The notes under the pieces: generated by a model
Seen by the model: the letters and a program-made list of their open reading frames with translations, nothing else
What the model was told of the DNA's origin: nothing
The model's database searches: none
Made by a program: the position numbers and the translations under genes
Shown here: one piece after another, positions 24,581 through 36,958 of the stretch
How positions within the stretch are numbered: the first letter of the stretch is position 1
Layout: every line of letters begins with the position of its first letter
From: Tricholoma matsutake
Taxonomy: Eukaryota > Basidiomycota > Agaricomycetes > Agaricales > Tricholomataceae
DNA length: 64,000 nucleotides
Direction of reading: 5' to 3'
NCBI GenBank assembly: GCA_026075535.2
Contig: AP026550.1
Coordinates: forward strand, 8,556,001 to 8,620,000

Positions 24581-27500
24581 AGAGGTGGCCTGCCTTGATG
24601 CCAGGTACCACTGAACTCTCTGTCTGCTCTGTACTACTAGCTACTTTGAAGAATCAATCTATGCATTTAGATGTCAAAGTGCTAGGAGCAGGCAGAGGGA
24701 AAGCCATCGAAACCGAAGCCCTACTTGACTCAGGAGCAGGAGGAATATTCATGAGCCATGAATTTGCAAAAAGTGGCGGATTCAAGTTACACCCCCTGGA
24801 GAGGACAATCAGGGTCAAGAATGTGGATGGAACCCCGAACAAGAAAGGGGAGATTTCCCACTACACCAAAGGATTCCTGACAATCAATGGGAGATCGTTC
24901 CCGACAATGTTCCTCATTGCAGGATTAGGGAAAGAATCAATCATCCTGGGTCTGCCATGGCTCAGAAGAATCAATCCAGTAATCGACTGGAGAATTGGAA
25001 CCTTTCAATTCTGAACAACCAACAGAACCCACCCAGAATTCTCATTTGGGAAAGGGAAAACCCTCATTGGGAGGGTATGAACGGAGAAACCTGACAACGA
25101 ACATCTGGCTTAGCACTGGAGAACGGTCAAAGAAGAAGGGAGGCCCTTCAAAGAAATGACAAGAGAGGAGAAACGGGCATGGGCCCAAAGGATGGTCGCC
25201 CAAGCAAAAGAAAAGATGGGCCTCAAGACAAAGGCAAAAGAAGAAGAGCAACTTATGTGGCGCCACACAGCTGCTAAAGAACTAGAGAAGCTCGCCCTCA
25301 AAAAGAAATTGGCAAATGAGGAATGACTAGCACAATGCCAAAGAATTGCTGCTAAAGCAAAAGAGATGGGAGAGGCACTCCGAACTAAATGGGAAGGGGG
25401 CAAGACACCCACCAAAACAAGGAGAGCGACAATCAAAGAAGTGGAGGATGAAGAGATTGCAGTCAAGATGCGGAGCCCATTGGGCCACAAGACGAAGAAG
25501 ACACTGGGAAGGAAAACCCAGCACTGGAAAACCACAAACAGGCAAAGAAACAGGCAATGGAACAACTGGAAGGGACACCCAAACAAAGGATCGCAGATGA
25601 TGAACTACTAGTTGCCTACATCCGAGGAGAACCCGTCATCAGAATATTTGAACCAGCCAAAACACCATTGACAGAGGAGTACGATGAACCAAGATACGGG
25701 TACTCCCAATCGACGAAGACAATCTCTCGGATCGTAAAGGCAAAGGGATCACCATGATATGCTTACAGACAAAATATCTGGATCAGGGCAAAAACATCGG
25801 TCTCACAACACCTGACACACAAGAAGGAAGGAGACCTTGAACAAAAGACCCTCAACGAACTACTCCCCGAACAGTACAGGGAATACTGATGGATATTTGA
25901 AAAGGAAGCATCGGAGAGATTCCCAGAATCAAGACCCTGGGATCATGTGATCGAACTGAAAATGGACTTTATGGCAAAAGATTGCAGGGTTTACCCGTTG
26001 TCACCGGCAGAACAAAAGAAACTCGATGAATTTTTCGATGAAAGCCTACAGAAAGGATATATTCGACCATCGAAATCGCCCATGGCATCACCATTCTTCT
26101 TCATTGCGAAGAAGGACTCAGACGTGCTACAGCCCTGCCAAGATTACAGGTACTTGAATAATGGAACGATCAAGAACACCTACCTGCTGCCGCTGGTAGG
26201 AGACCTGTTGGACAAACTAAGAGAGGCAAAATGGTTTACGAAATTGGACATCCGATGGGGATATCACAACGTCAGAATCAAGGATGGAGATCAATGGAAA
26301 GCAGCCTTCAAGACAAACCGAGGGCTGTTTGAACCAACGGTGATGTTCTTTGGATTATGCAACTCACTGGCAACCTTCCAGGCAATGATGAACAAGATAT
26401 TCCATGACATGATCAGAGAAGGATGGCTCGTGATTTATATGGATGACATCCTGATATTCTCCAAGGATCAGAACAAGAACACCAGGAAAGGACAAAGAGA
26501 GTACTGCAAAGACTGGCAGAAAACGACTTATACCTGAAGCTGGAGAAATGCAAGTTTGACGTCCACGAAGTGGAATTCTTGGGTCTAATCATCTGACCCA
26601 ATGAAATTGCCATGGACAACATGAAACTGGCAGGTATACAGGATTGGCCTACCCTGACAAATGTAAAGGCAGTCAGATCCTTCCTGGGATTTGGGAATTT
26701 CTACAGGAAATTCATTGGACATTTTGCGGAGACAAGCAGACCACTTAATGAACTAACAAAGAAGGACAAGATGTTCAACTGGACAATGGAATGCGAACAA
26801 GCCTTTCAAATGCTGAAAAGGAAATTCGCAGAAGCCCCAGTACTGCTGATGCCAGACCCGACAAAGCCATTCACGATTGAATCAGACGCCTCAAAACATG
26901 CGACATGAGGAGTGCTGAGACAAAGGGGGACTGGCACCCGTGCAGATACATATCGCATGCACTAACACCAATGGAATGGAACTATGAGATTTATGACAGG
27001 GAGCTACTAGCGATAATATGATTGCTAGAAACCTGGAGACACTACCTAATGGGTTCAGAACACCCAGTGGTAATCCTGTCGGATCACAAGAACTTGATGT
27101 ACTTCTGAACAGCGCAGAAACTGAACAGATGACAGGCAAGATGGAGCTTATTCCTATCAGAATTCAACTTGCAAATTGTCCATGTGCCTGGATCACAGAT
27201 GGTACAGAGCGATGCATTATCACAGAGAGCGGATCACGTACCAGAAGAAGACAACGATAATGAAGACATCATGATGCTGCCAGAAACAGTATTCATGAAA
27301 TTCATTGACACCAAAATGCATGACTTACTCACAGGGAGTATCATGAAAGATGACCTGGTGAAAAGCACAATCGAGGCGCTAAAGACCAAGGGAATGCTGC
27401 CAATAAGGTTGGCATTGGAAGACTGGAAGATAGAAGACAGCCTTCTATTCTTCCGAGACAGGTGCTATGTCCCAGACAATGGAGATCTATGAAAGAAGCT

Positions 27501-28746
27501 GGTGCAAAAGTACCACGAAGGAGTGACCAGCGGACACCTGGGACAATGGCAAACAACTGAAATGATCAGGAGAGACTACTGGTGGCCAGGGATGATGACA
27601 TACATCAAGAACTACGTTGCTGGATGCGCAATATGCCAGCAGATGAAGGTCAACACGCACCTGATGACCCCCCCGCTACAACTGATCAAATATGAAGCGA
27701 CAAGACCATTCGCGATGGTGACAACAGATTTCATAACCGACCTACCAGAGTCCGATGGTTATGATGCACTCATGGTCGTGGTAGACCATGGGCTTATGAA
27801 GGGGGTGATTTTTATCCCTTGCAGGAAAACTGTGGATGCATTGGGAGTGGCCACCCTCTATCTAGACTATGTCTACAAACGATTTGGCCTCCCAGACAAG
27901 ATCATCTCCAACAGAGATCCCAGATTTGCCTCGCAGCTGTTCCAGGAGCTAGGAAGACTGCTCGGAATCAAGCTGGCGATGAGCACAGCGTACCACCCCC
28001 AGACCGACGGGGAGACAGAACAGGTGAACCAGGAAGTGGAAGTATACTTATGGATCTTCTGCTCGAACAACCAGGAGAATTGGAAGCACCTCCTCCCAAC
28101 CACGGAGTTCACGCACAACCAGAGAACGCACTCCATACAGAAGAACTCCCCATTCTACCTCATGATGGGCTATGAGCCCAAGGCGATCCCACTCCCCTAC
28201 CTGAAGATGAACATACCGGCCATAGAAAAACAAATAGTTGCACTGCAATGGGCCTGAGATGAAGCGAAGGCAACTCATGAGTTAGCCAGACAAATGATGG
28301 TGGAAAGAACGACAAGGCACTTCACCCCATTCAAAGAAGGAGACAGAGTGTGGCTAAAAGCAAAGAACCTCAGAACAATGCACGAAACAAAGAAGCTCAC
28401 ACTGAAAAGAGAAGGACCATTCTCTATCGAGAAGGTCCTGAGCCCACTCTCCTACCGACTGAAGTTGCCAGAACAGTGGAAGATACACCCTGTATTCCAC
28501 ATGGCACTTCTTTCCCCTTATAAAGAAACCAAGACACATGGCCCAAACTTCCCAAAACCTCTGCCGGATCTAGTTGAAGGCAAATCGGAGTACGAAGTGG
28601 AAGCGATCGTTGGACACAAGAAGAAAGGAAGGACCATGCACTTCCTAGTGAAGTGGGTTGGATACCCAACCTCGGAGAACTCGTGGGAGCCCAAGGGGAA
28701 CCTGACTAATGCCAAGAGAATCCTAGGGGCATATAAACAGCGATGA
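24460..28746 (+). pseudogene. Pol of gypsy-1: protease, RT, RNase H, integrase, chromodomain
   Basis: Protease (DSGAGGIF, about 24729-24752) overlaps gag in another frame. Reverse transcriptase has [10 protein letters not shown] near 26430-26460, followed by RNase H. Integrase shows the zinc residues C-AICQQ and the acidic triad in TTDFITD, NRDPRF and the Glu after QTDGETEQ. A C-terminal chromodomain reads SEYEVEAIVGHKKKG, then FLVKWVGYPTSENSWEP. Stops at 27019-27021, 27106-27108, 27130-27132, 27490-27492 and 28255-28257 are all TGA and fall where the family normally has Arg. There are also frameshifts near 26500 and 26930. Chromodomains of such elements are thought to steer insertion to marked chromatin. 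Confidence 0.88.
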
Positions 28747-28852
28747 CAGCTGTAGAACCCCCAAGACCAAAACAAACCACAAAAGAAACCACAGAATGCT
28801 CACCATCCCATTGACACTACACCTACCATGAACCCCAGCAAGGACTGGGTGA

Positions 28853-29311
28853 ATGGTCATTGACCAACAACCACTGACAAACATACTCCCTGGCAGACCT
28901 GCATGGATATGCCCGCATGGGATTCTCTTCTGGATTACAAGGGATGATTGGATAAGAAGGATGACCTCGACGTGTCCGAAATGCTGTCTCTTTGCCTGGA
29001 GAAGCACGAAAGCGGATTACAATTGGGTGAGGGCACAGTACAAAGAGTGGTGCTTCGAGGGAGAACTAGACGAGGAGGACTACTTCCCAGAGGACTTCTA
29101 CATCGATCGAGAAGGACTCGCCCATGGCAGAAGACCACTATCAGGGGTAAGTGTGCCCCTGTGGAGAGACCTGCAGTGGAATACCCACTATGATGATGAG
29201 AGCGGATATAGCCTGGCGAAGAGGCTCCTGCTCAGAGAACACGGAGAGTTGGGAACACTGTTGCGCTCCAACCGATTCCCTCAACCCCCACGACCCCACC
29301 CCACCTCCTGA
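28853..29311 (+). CDS. Extra 152-codon frame between chromodomain and 3' LTR of gypsy-1
   Basis: An uninterrupted frame that begins about 100 bases after the chromodomain stop and ends 60 bases before the 3' LTR. It contains CPKC, many Trp/Tyr residues and an acidic stretch (GELDEEDYFPEDFY). There is no signal peptide or membrane segment, so it is not envelope-like. I do not recognise it. It is open in an element whose pol has at least five stops, which is unusual but could be chance. Confidence 0.45.
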   Translation: MVIDQQPLTNILPGRPAWICPHGILFWITRDDWIRRMTSTCPKCCLFAWRSTKADYNWVRAQYKEWCFEGELDEEDYFPEDFYIDREGLAHGRRPLSGVSVPLWRDLQWNTHYDDESGYSLAKRLLLREHGELGTLLRSNRFPQPPRPHPTS

Positions 29312-29371
29312 CTAGAGAGGAGAAAGAGATTTTGATCGAAGTCAGTGACTTTGAAGATAGAGAGAGGGTGA

Positions 29372-30133
29372 TGTTACGATTTGTTATCTGGACCCGCAAG
29401 ACCAGGCACTTCATTTTCCTTTTCTCATTTGACTTGACTCACTTCCAATGGGAGACGCTTTGATGCATGGTGACTCCATGCACCCGAACCCACTCCCATG
29501 CATGCTGTGATACAACAGCCCTTTGACATGAGGTCTGTGATGTCAGACACTCACAATCGACATGCTGTGCTGCAGCATGTCCTTGACATCGGATCCTTGA
29601 TGTCGGATCCATAACATCGGACACCTCATGCTAGGCATGAGGCTATTCTCTTATTGATCCCTGACATGCTGCGCTGCAGCACTCTGTAACATCGGACACC
29701 TCATGCAAGGCATGAGGCCTGTCTTTTCTATTGTTCTTTCTATTTATACTTGATAATGATCCTGCATTCCAATTGGACAATAGATATCTTCGAACCGTAT
29801 ATAAGCTGTAGTAATACTACCTGTATTCCTCAGCTTGACCTAATTCAATCAATGGTCTTAGACTCAACCAGAACACTTGACAGCTTAGGAAGCCCCTAGC
29901 TGTGATAACTTGAACTTGACAGTTGGAAAGTCTCCAACTGTGATACACGAACTGACAGTCTACTCAGAAAGCCTCTGAGTACAGATAGCCATAACGACTT
30001 GAGGAAGCACCCAAGTGAAGGCCAGAAGCCCAATACACTAGGAAAGCCTCCTAGTGTGATACCGATATAGTTGGAAAGCCTCCAACTGTGACATACGAAG
30101 CCCAGGCTGAGTTAAAGACCTATAGTCTTAACA
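29372..30133 (+). repeat. 3' LTR of gypsy-1 (762 bp)
   Basis: Begins TGTTACGATTTG directly after a purine-rich tract (AGAGAGAGGG) and ends CTTAACA. It keeps the six stem-loops and the repeated TGACGTC-like words of the 5' LTR. Many differences from the 5' LTR are C/T or G/A at CpG. Confidence 0.93.
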
Positions 30134-31186
30134 GGTATATACATATTGGGCCCACCTTCATGAAGCAACATGGCAACTTGACAATGACCAAGTGAAATCT
30201 GCAGTCAAGCTCTTGGAGTGCATTGATGATATTGATATTGAAATAATTTCTGTTCCTACTGAAGCCAGGATTTCATCACTTGCTTTTGGATTCAAGAATA
30301 TCTTGGGGGACTATGGCAAAGAGCTGGATGAGATTGCAATGGATTCTACATGTAAGGAGCATTTAATCTGATCAAGAATGTCATCAGTATTCTTATGTGG
30401 TGTTGAAGGGAAAACAAATGCCTTGAGCTATAAATTATATGTTGTCATGGGAGAGGCAGATGGCCAAGTACTTCCACTTGTGTTCACATTTACATGCTCA
30501 ATGGATGGCAATGCCACTTCAGGTGCTAAAGATCACATGCTTCAAGATGTCCTTCAGTGTATTGCTCAGTATTGTACAAATATTGTATCTGTTAACACAG
30601 ATAAGGATCAAACTGAGCTGAGCACAGTCAGCAAAGTTTTTCCTAATGCAAGAAGACAGTTATGCTATTGGCATGCAATAAAGTACCTGGAAACATGCCT
30701 GGTGGAAGACAAGCTGCCTGCAAGGTACAACCCATGCATTGCCCACACAAAATTTGATCTCATGGATCCAACATGGGCTCCAGGTGTTATGTCTGGTTGG
30801 TTGGAAGATGGGGTCCTGGAGAAAGATGCAGAATGTGATAAAACTAAGAATGACAATGAGGAGGATAAACTGGATCAGCACATATGTTCCACTTAATGTA
30901 CAATAAATATGATTCTTACTTGGTCATTACAAGATGCAAGCAAGCACCTCGACTTGTCTCCCTCCTATGTTCATGTTGATTGTGGGTAGAAAGTGCACAC
31001 CAGTCTGGCCTGCACCACCCAAAGTAATGAAGGCAGACTTGCCAATATTCTGTCCAAAGGAGCACCACATGACCATTGTTGAAAAGTTTCATATTACAGC
31101 AGAAGTTGATTGTAATGACATAATTGAAATAAATCTTGATGCATCCCAAAAAGGAAATCCTGCCAAGTTTCTTCCCATCATGTCAA

Positions 31187-32280
31187 ATGGTGAACAGAAA
31201 AATCAGTTCTGACCTCAAGGACTGTGCGCTTCGCCTTTGGAATCATGGTTGGGATGAACAAGACATCTGCAATGCTCTTCTAGTGTATTGGAGCAGCCTC
31301 TATTGCTGGCAGAAGATATTCTGGGAGTTTGGGTCTGTCAACAAACTGCTGTCTCCTCTCATTGGATGGACATGACTGATCACTCATGCTGTTCTAACTG
31401 TGGTCAAGGAAGTGTACTCTGCCAATTTGGATACTTATACTGATGAGCTTGTGTGGTGGCTTGCAATACATGTTGCAGTTCCCACTCTCCACTGAAATCT
31501 TGAAGAAGCAGGCCTCACTCAAAAGATGCTCCACAAGCTTGCTGCAGAGCATGACAAAGCCCTTCAGGATGATTGGAGAGAGTTCATCCTTGAGAATAGC
31601 CAGGGACAAGGGAAGGAATTTGTTGTGGTGGATGAGACAAGCAAAAATGATCACTCCCTTGCTCGATGTTATGGGTATGCCATGTCTGGAGAGCATGGTG
31701 ATCTGGTGGATGTATTTGTTTGTGGAGATCACTACTATGTGCTTGCTGCTATGATGACAGAGGTGCCTGGAGCTTATGACAGCTTGTCATTTTTTGACTT
31801 CATTGCTGAGCAAGTGGTGGTGTAAATTCATATTCTTTCTACGTTTCTGAGATTGATTTCTCATAGCTTCCACACATGAATCCTTGGCCAGATGAGCAAT
31901 CAATTCTGGTCCTCAATAATTGCTGGATACATCATAATGAGGCACTCATTGAACTGTTTCAGAACTCAGGTGTGTATATCATTATATGCATGTCATTTTC
32001 TACATTGCTGATGAATTTCAAGGCTGTATTCTTGCCTATCCCCCCATATTCACCTGACTTGACACCAATTGAAGAATCATACAGCACATGTGAGTCAAGG
32101 CAATTTTCTACCTGTCAATTCACCACATATCCCCTTATAGTGAAGGCATCTATTAGACATCATGGCTGGACTATCTGTAATGAAGATGATGCCATTACAG
32201 CATTGTTAGAGGCATGTGGATCAATTACTGCTGACAAGTGTTATGCATGGTTCAAGCATGCTGGTTATATCATAGAATAG
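31187..32280 (+). pseudogene. Tc1/mariner-IS630-type DDE transposase
   Basis: It starts MVNRKISSDLKDCALRLW, a helix-turn-helix domain typical of Agaricomycete copies, with GSVNK. The catalytic first Asp is in VVVDETSKND. The second block reads LVLNNCWIHHN where the family has Asp-Asn-Cys-Arg, so the catalytic Asp is now Asn. The last block is SPDLTPIEE. TGA at 31374-31376 (after GWT) sits where Arg is normal, and an intron of about 60 nt near 31971 is likely. Asp to Asn and Arg to Trp here are both single changes at CpG. It cannot be active as read. Confidence 0.85.
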
Positions 32281-32491
32281 GTAGTATAATTGATGAGGAG
32301 CAGGAAATATTAGCAATAAAGTTATCAGTGCAGCAGGAAGAGCTATCAGTTCAGCTACAATTCTACACATCAATACTGCTGGGGACAGCATCCCACAGTC
32401 CATTCCAAACATTGCTGACAAGCCATTCATGTGCCTTGAGAAATTGAGCCCAACTGAGCACTGAAAATTTTGACTCCCCATTCCAGTCTTC

Positions 32492-33136
32492 TCACTTCAA
32501 TTGTTTGACTGGATGATCACCAAGACAAACTTCAAGAATTTCAAGTTTGGCAATGTTGGTCACAGGAAGTTTGTAGAATGCAGCAAATTCTTCAAAGCTG
32601 GTTGCCTGTGGTAATGAGATAACATAGCTTGGTGAGGATGTTGCAGAGGCAGAAGGAGGGGCAGAAGCATTGGAAGCAGGAGCAGAAGTAATATTAGCAT
32701 ATGGTGGAAGTGATGCAGGAAATCCAAAGGGCAGAGCAGCTCTTGGCTGGAGTTGAGGTTGAAAAGTATGTCCAAAACCATGAGTGTAAGGGTTTGAGAG
32801 CATTAACATTTGATTGTGATGCATCTGGTACAGCAGGGCCTGGTTTGTAATGTCAGCTGGTGGGTGCACAGTTGTAGACAGCCCAAGAGGGGCAGCAGTA
32901 GGCAGAGCAGTGGCAATCACACTAGGAACATGTAGCTTCTTATCATCAGAAAAATGGTTCAAGGTGGTGGGTGCATTGTATGTAGCAGATCCATGTGCCT
33001 GGATCAAGTTAGTATGTGACAATAAAAGTGAACTGCAGTGATGTACAATTCCTACAGCCCATATCTGTAGCTGGAGCAGTGTGAGTTCCCAGTATTGTGC
33101 ACCATCTTGATATACATGCATGTGAAGAAAGAGCAC
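32492..33136 (-). CDS. Second, minus-strand frame of the Tc1-like element
   Basis: A 214-codon open frame convergent with the transposase. The middle is low-complexity, rich in Pro, Ala and Ser. The C-terminal 50 residues (SFEEFAAFYKLPVTNIAKLEILE then VCLGDHPVKQL) resemble a short conserved domain that I associate with repeated Agaricomycete proteins of unknown role. Upstream exons are probable: the minus strand at 33780-33960 encodes a Lys/Arg/Gln-rich stretch, but joins could not be settled. It may be a DNA-binding accessory protein or a cargo gene. Confidence 0.45.
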   Translation of the reverse strand: MLFLHMHVYQDGAQYWELTLLQLQIWAVGIVHHCSSLLLSHTNLIQAHGSATYNAPTTLNHFSDDKKLHVPSVIATALPTAAPLGLSTTVHPPADITNQALLYQMHHNQMLMLSNPYTHGFGHTFQPQLQPRAALPFGFPASLPPYANITSAPASNASAPPSASATSSPSYVISLPQATSFEEFAAFYKLPVTNIAKLEILEVCLGDHPVKQLK

Positions 33137-34859
33137 AATCTTTCCAAGGGGGTATTGCTTGCTCAGCTGTGCTACAATACTGGTAGTATCTTTGGATATG
33201 GAAGCCTAGATTATCATAGTTAGTTACATTATGTTGTGGCAGGGTGGGTATGATGTACAATTTGGGCCTTTGGTGCACTGTTTGATGTACCAGTCATAAT
33301 TTCTTGGATATTCGCATGCAAATCAGTGTCCTCTGGGATGTCATTATCTTCTCCTGTCACTCAAGGCTGATAAAAACAAATGGGACATGTGAGAGGCCAA
33401 GATAGATATCTAAAGTGAACTGACATACTGTTTCAGACTTTACAGGGGGTGGGGTAAGGACTTTGATGATGTGGTTCTTGGTCTGCTCACAAAGTGCAAT
33501 AATCATTGCCTCATAGCTGAGTAAGTCTGATATCAGCTTCAGAGTGCAGCTCGCAACATCTTACTTCCATCACATCTTGGACCAATTGAGGCTTGATGGT
33601 GGAGCAGAAAGGTTTTGTGAAACAAGAAGTTTGAATTCACTGAATGAGATATTGGTTTCAAAGAAGAATAGTCCATGCATCAGCACAGTTGGGGTAGCCT
33701 TATTTCAAGCTTTTGGCTGGGCCAGCGATGGTATTAGGACCTCGATGTAGGTGGTGACCCTGATGACACGCTGTGGGGGAGAACTCAGAGATTCAACCAG
33801 TTCAACATCACCAGTTAGTTATTGCTCATTGTCTTCATTGCCTCCAGTCTCATGAGCCTTCCCCTGCTTCCCATCCTCCTTTTCTTCTTCCGTGCTTTAG
33901 CTTGACTGGCTGCCTTCTTTTGTTTCTGCTGTATTGCTTGTGGCACAACAAATACTTTTTGGCTGTGAAGATTGAAGTGTAAGAAGGAATGTGGCTACAA
34001 TGTACAGAATACACACAAGCATCAGGGAGACTGGCTATGATTTCTGGGATTTCTTCATCAAACAAGTCCTTTGATGGCATCCTTGTTTTGAAAAAAGAGG
34101 GAACATACATTGAATGGATGTGAGGGTATGTAATTTCTCAAACATGTCATTACAATCGATTTCTGCTGTAATCTACATCAATGCCCACAGACTCCCCTCA
34201 ACAATGAACAATTTATGCATCTGACATCACAAGAAATTTACCATGGTGCCATCAAAGATATGTATGATTTCTGCTACTGGAATGATCTTGCACAGGTGGG
34301 GGCATATCTGTGGAATCAGTGGTACACAACAAATCAATGGAAGCTGTGGGCTCAGTCAGCCAACACAGCAATCCATACACTGAAAACAACCATGGTTGTT
34401 GAGAGTCTATGGCATAATATCAAGCACAGACATCTTCATGAGTTCAACTGTCCACAGCTGGACCTAGTGGCTCATGTAATCATATTGGATGTTTTACCTT
34501 GGGTACAAAGGACACTGGAATATGTCCAAGGATTGAGGTGGGTAGGATGGCCAAAGGAATTAGCAGGTTGGAAAACTGACTTTTCCACTGATTGGATGGA
34601 TATGGTTCGCAGTGATGAGCATTGGTTGGTGGAGAAAGAGCTTAAATGGCTGAAAGCACATAAAAAGACAAAGGATGTAATGAGCGACTGGCTGAGATTG
34701 CTGAAGAAGAGAATTGACCTCATGGCAGATATCTTACTGAGATTGATCATTGGAATTGCAGCTGCCCTGTGTACCTCATTAGCCAATTCTTGCTGTGCAA
34801 ACACCTGGTTAGAGAGGCAGACAATCTCCTCGACTATCAGCCACACTGTGAACTAGCTT

Positions 34860-35184
34860 TAGGGAACTGCATGGGTTTTACCCGCGGGTTTCCCACGCTT
34901 TTATTTCCTAATTTATTCAATGAGTTTTGCATGAAAACTCATGAAAAAATGATTTTCTGATAGCTATTCAATGGATGCTTGTGATACAAGGGACAAAATA
35001 ATTTATTTTCAACCTTGTCACATGACAGATGTCACCCAAATATTATTTTATGTGTTAGATCACAAAGAGCCAACAAAAAGCTTCCAGAAAATCTTTTTTT
35101 CATGATTTTTCATGCAAAACTCATTGAATAAATTAGGAAATAAGAGCATGGGAAACCCGCAGGTAAAACCCATGCAGTTCCCTA
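34860..35184. mobile_element. hAT-type foldback MITE, copy 3 (325 bp)
   Basis: Starts TAGGGAACTGCA, ends TGCAGTTCCCTA, with perfect 8-bp target duplications ACTAGCTT (34852-34859, 35185-35192). It lies in the MULE transposase just after the SWIM finger. Removing it with one duplication joins CEL to AFFANMKW in frame. Confidence 0.92.
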
Positions 35185-35923
35185 ACTAGCTTTCTTTGCA
35201 AACATGAAGTGGCAGCATTATCTGCCATACTACTCTATTGAGGGCATCCATTTTGAGGCTGACAAAGAAGAGACATCAGTTCTAGAGACTGAGATGCGGG
35301 TTCTAGGTCATGAACTTCGACAAACACAGCAGGAATCCAACACTGGCAGAACATGTTCAGAAGATTGTGCATCTCCAGCTATGGAAGCTAACAAAGAAAC
35401 TGATTCAGATGTGGTTGAGAAAGTGGTGCATGACAAGGATGTTAGAGAAGATAACAAGGAGGAGAGCCATGAAGATGGGGGATCACTGGCAGACTCAGAG
35501 TTGGATGAATAAAATTTCAGTGATCCTGAAGCTGATTGTATGAATCCCATTGTGAATCGAGCACTGTAATCTAATGGCATTGATTTGTTAGGTATTCATT
35601 TCAGATGCTAAACAAGCTCATGTGAAATGATGCTTCTCAGATCTGATGGCGGTGATAGTGCAGCCAGGGGGACTTCATCCAAAAATGACTAACATAGTCA
35701 AATCAGTGTTGGCCAACATTGAAAAGGTGGGGGGGGACATCAGACAACATAAGTGAAGATGATTATCCCAATGCACTTGGAAGAACTCCAATAATAACAC
35801 CATGTACCTCGATTAGATCAAACTAGCCTCTTAGATTATGATACAAATAGCAAGTAAAACACATGATATATGCTCATGTGATTTGTCCCAGTGAGGGGTC
35901 CTACTGCAGGTGCTTATTTGTCC

Positions 35924-36187
35924 TGCTACAGTCAAAAATGCAGATGATTACTAAGTGATGCTTGTTATGTGGTTGTTTGGTTTTTGAAGCCTCCATGAGA
36001 ATAGCTGCACAGCTGCTTGCTAACTGACTTTGAATTTGAGCCAAGCAGATAAGGCAAGCTTCCCATTATGTAGGTGAGGTACTCACATACAAATTCATCT
36101 TATTGTAAGTTGGCAGCTGAAAGCAGATATTTCTGCTTGTTGCACATCATGACCATTTGGGCAATGCATAGATGATGTTGTAACAGG
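35924..36187. other. Flank of the MULE, no gene seen
   Basis: A 264-bp stretch between the MULE and the gypsy remnant with no recognisable coding or repeat content. Confidence 0.4.
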
Positions 36188-36958
36188 TTAAGAAGAGGCC
36201 AACATATAGTCTAATATATTTTGGACACTAGTGAATGCTCCCCATGCAAACAATGTTGAATTTTTCCTTTGAAAGTAACGTCTAATACAATCACAAACCT
36301 CTTCAATGGTATATGTAGGGTTTGGATGAGTGGTCTGTTCAAAGCTCTTTGCAAGCTTTCCCAAATGTACATGGTTAGTGGCAGGTTCCCAGACTTTAAT
36401 CTTCTTGGTTTTGGGTGCTTGATTCTGCTGGAGGGTTTGGAGATTATCTGAGAGGTCAAAGAGAGCATCAAGAAACCTATCTCCTGGATCAGGATTTCCA
36501 CCTTCAGGAGGTTGATCATCAGGGTTGTCAGGATCAGGGTCATCACCAGGGCTGTCAGGACCACTAGGCCTAGTCTTTGGGACCACCAGGAAGTCTGTCC
36601 CCTTTGCCTGCACCTTCCTCAGTAAAGGGGTTAGGCCACCAAATGTCCCCTACATGCTCAAGTGGAGTCATGTTCCGAGGGGTCTCTGGTGGCTGCTAAG
36701 TAGACATGAGGTTTGCACTGATGGAAGGTGCTCCAGAGCCAATTTGTCAGAAAATGTTAGATGGTCTGGTTGATGCACCAAAGGTAGAAGCAAGTCTAGG
36801 GGAAGGAAGTATAGATCATCATATTGCTGATAGACCTTGTACCATGCCTGCACAGCAGGAATTTCTTGTAGTCCATTGAGTCTGTGATTCTGTGTGGGTC
36901 ATAGGATAGGTTTAGAAAATGGTGAAAATTGATGAGAGAAGTGGGAGTTTGTAAATAC
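36188..36958 (-). pseudogene. Gag-like remnant of a minus-strand gypsy element
   Basis: A 141-codon minus frame holds a Pro/Asp/Gly-rich segment (DSPGDDPDPDNPDD) followed by a short basic KTKKIKVWEPA motif. This is the hinge-and-capsid start seen in gypsy gags of basidiomycetes. It lies just inside the LTR at 36959-37540, in the orientation expected if that LTR is its 5' LTR. Capsid similarity fades after about 30 residues and no pol follows, so the element is truncated on its left side. The call rests on composition plus position. Confidence 0.5.

Larger units (their letters stand above)
22682..30133 (+). mobile_element. Chromodomain Ty3/gypsy retrotransposon (chromovirus), gypsy-1
   Basis: LTRs of 763 and 762 bp enclose gag, protease, reverse transcriptase, RNase H, integrase and a chromodomain. 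The TSD GGTAT is at 22677-22681 and 30134-30138. The insertion splits the MULE transposase between KQV and YTYW codons without loss. The LTRs are very similar by eye and many differences are CpG transitions, so the insertion is fairly recent. Pol nevertheless carries several stops. Confidence 0.95.
31097..34168 (+). mobile_element. Tc1/mariner-like transposon (3.07 kb)
   Basis: Near-perfect terminal inverted repeats start CAGCAGAAGTTGATTG on the left (31097) and end, complementarily, CAATCGATTTCTGCTG on the right (34168). A TA dinucleotide stands at each outer edge (31095-31096, 34169-34170). Removing it with one TA restores the MULE transposase frame. It is larger than a usual one-gene element of this superfamily because a second, minus-strand coding region follows the transposase. 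Confidence 0.92.
21679..35512 (+). pseudogene. MULE transposase, interrupted
   Basis: The coding pieces lie at about 21679-22681, 30134-31094, 34171-34859 and 35185-35512, and read continuously once each insertion and one TSD copy are removed. Blocks in order: a Lys-rich N-terminus, then a zinc-binding segment (YTFYCAQL and HFDCDGWIHI). The MULE core follows, with its first Asp in MDST (joined over an intron at about 30353-30408 to WKTNALSYKLY), the second in NTDKD and the Glu in VESLWHNIKH. Last is a SWIM zinc finger, WNCSCP and LLCKHLV, near 34760-34815. Defects besides the insertions are a frameshift near 34670 and a TGA near 34719 where Arg would fit. MULE transposases cut and paste DNA with 8-11 bp target duplications. 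Confidence 0.85.
21282..35915 (+). mobile_element. MULE DNA transposon, split by four later insertions
   Basis: Terminal inverted repeats of roughly 60 bp are visible. The left one contains GCAGTAGGACC, CACTGGGACAAATCACATG and, after the MITE, AGCATATATATCAC. The right one is the complement, ending 35915. The outer flanks share ATTTGTCC (21274-21281, 35916-35923); the ninth base expected for a MULE duplication differs. Subtracting a MITE (21321-21645), a gypsy element (22682-30133), a Tc1-like element (31097-34168) and another MITE (34860-35184), each with one TSD copy, leaves about 3.44 kb, a normal MULE size. The left MITE interrupts the repeat at exactly the point where the right repeat is continuous. 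Confidence 0.85.
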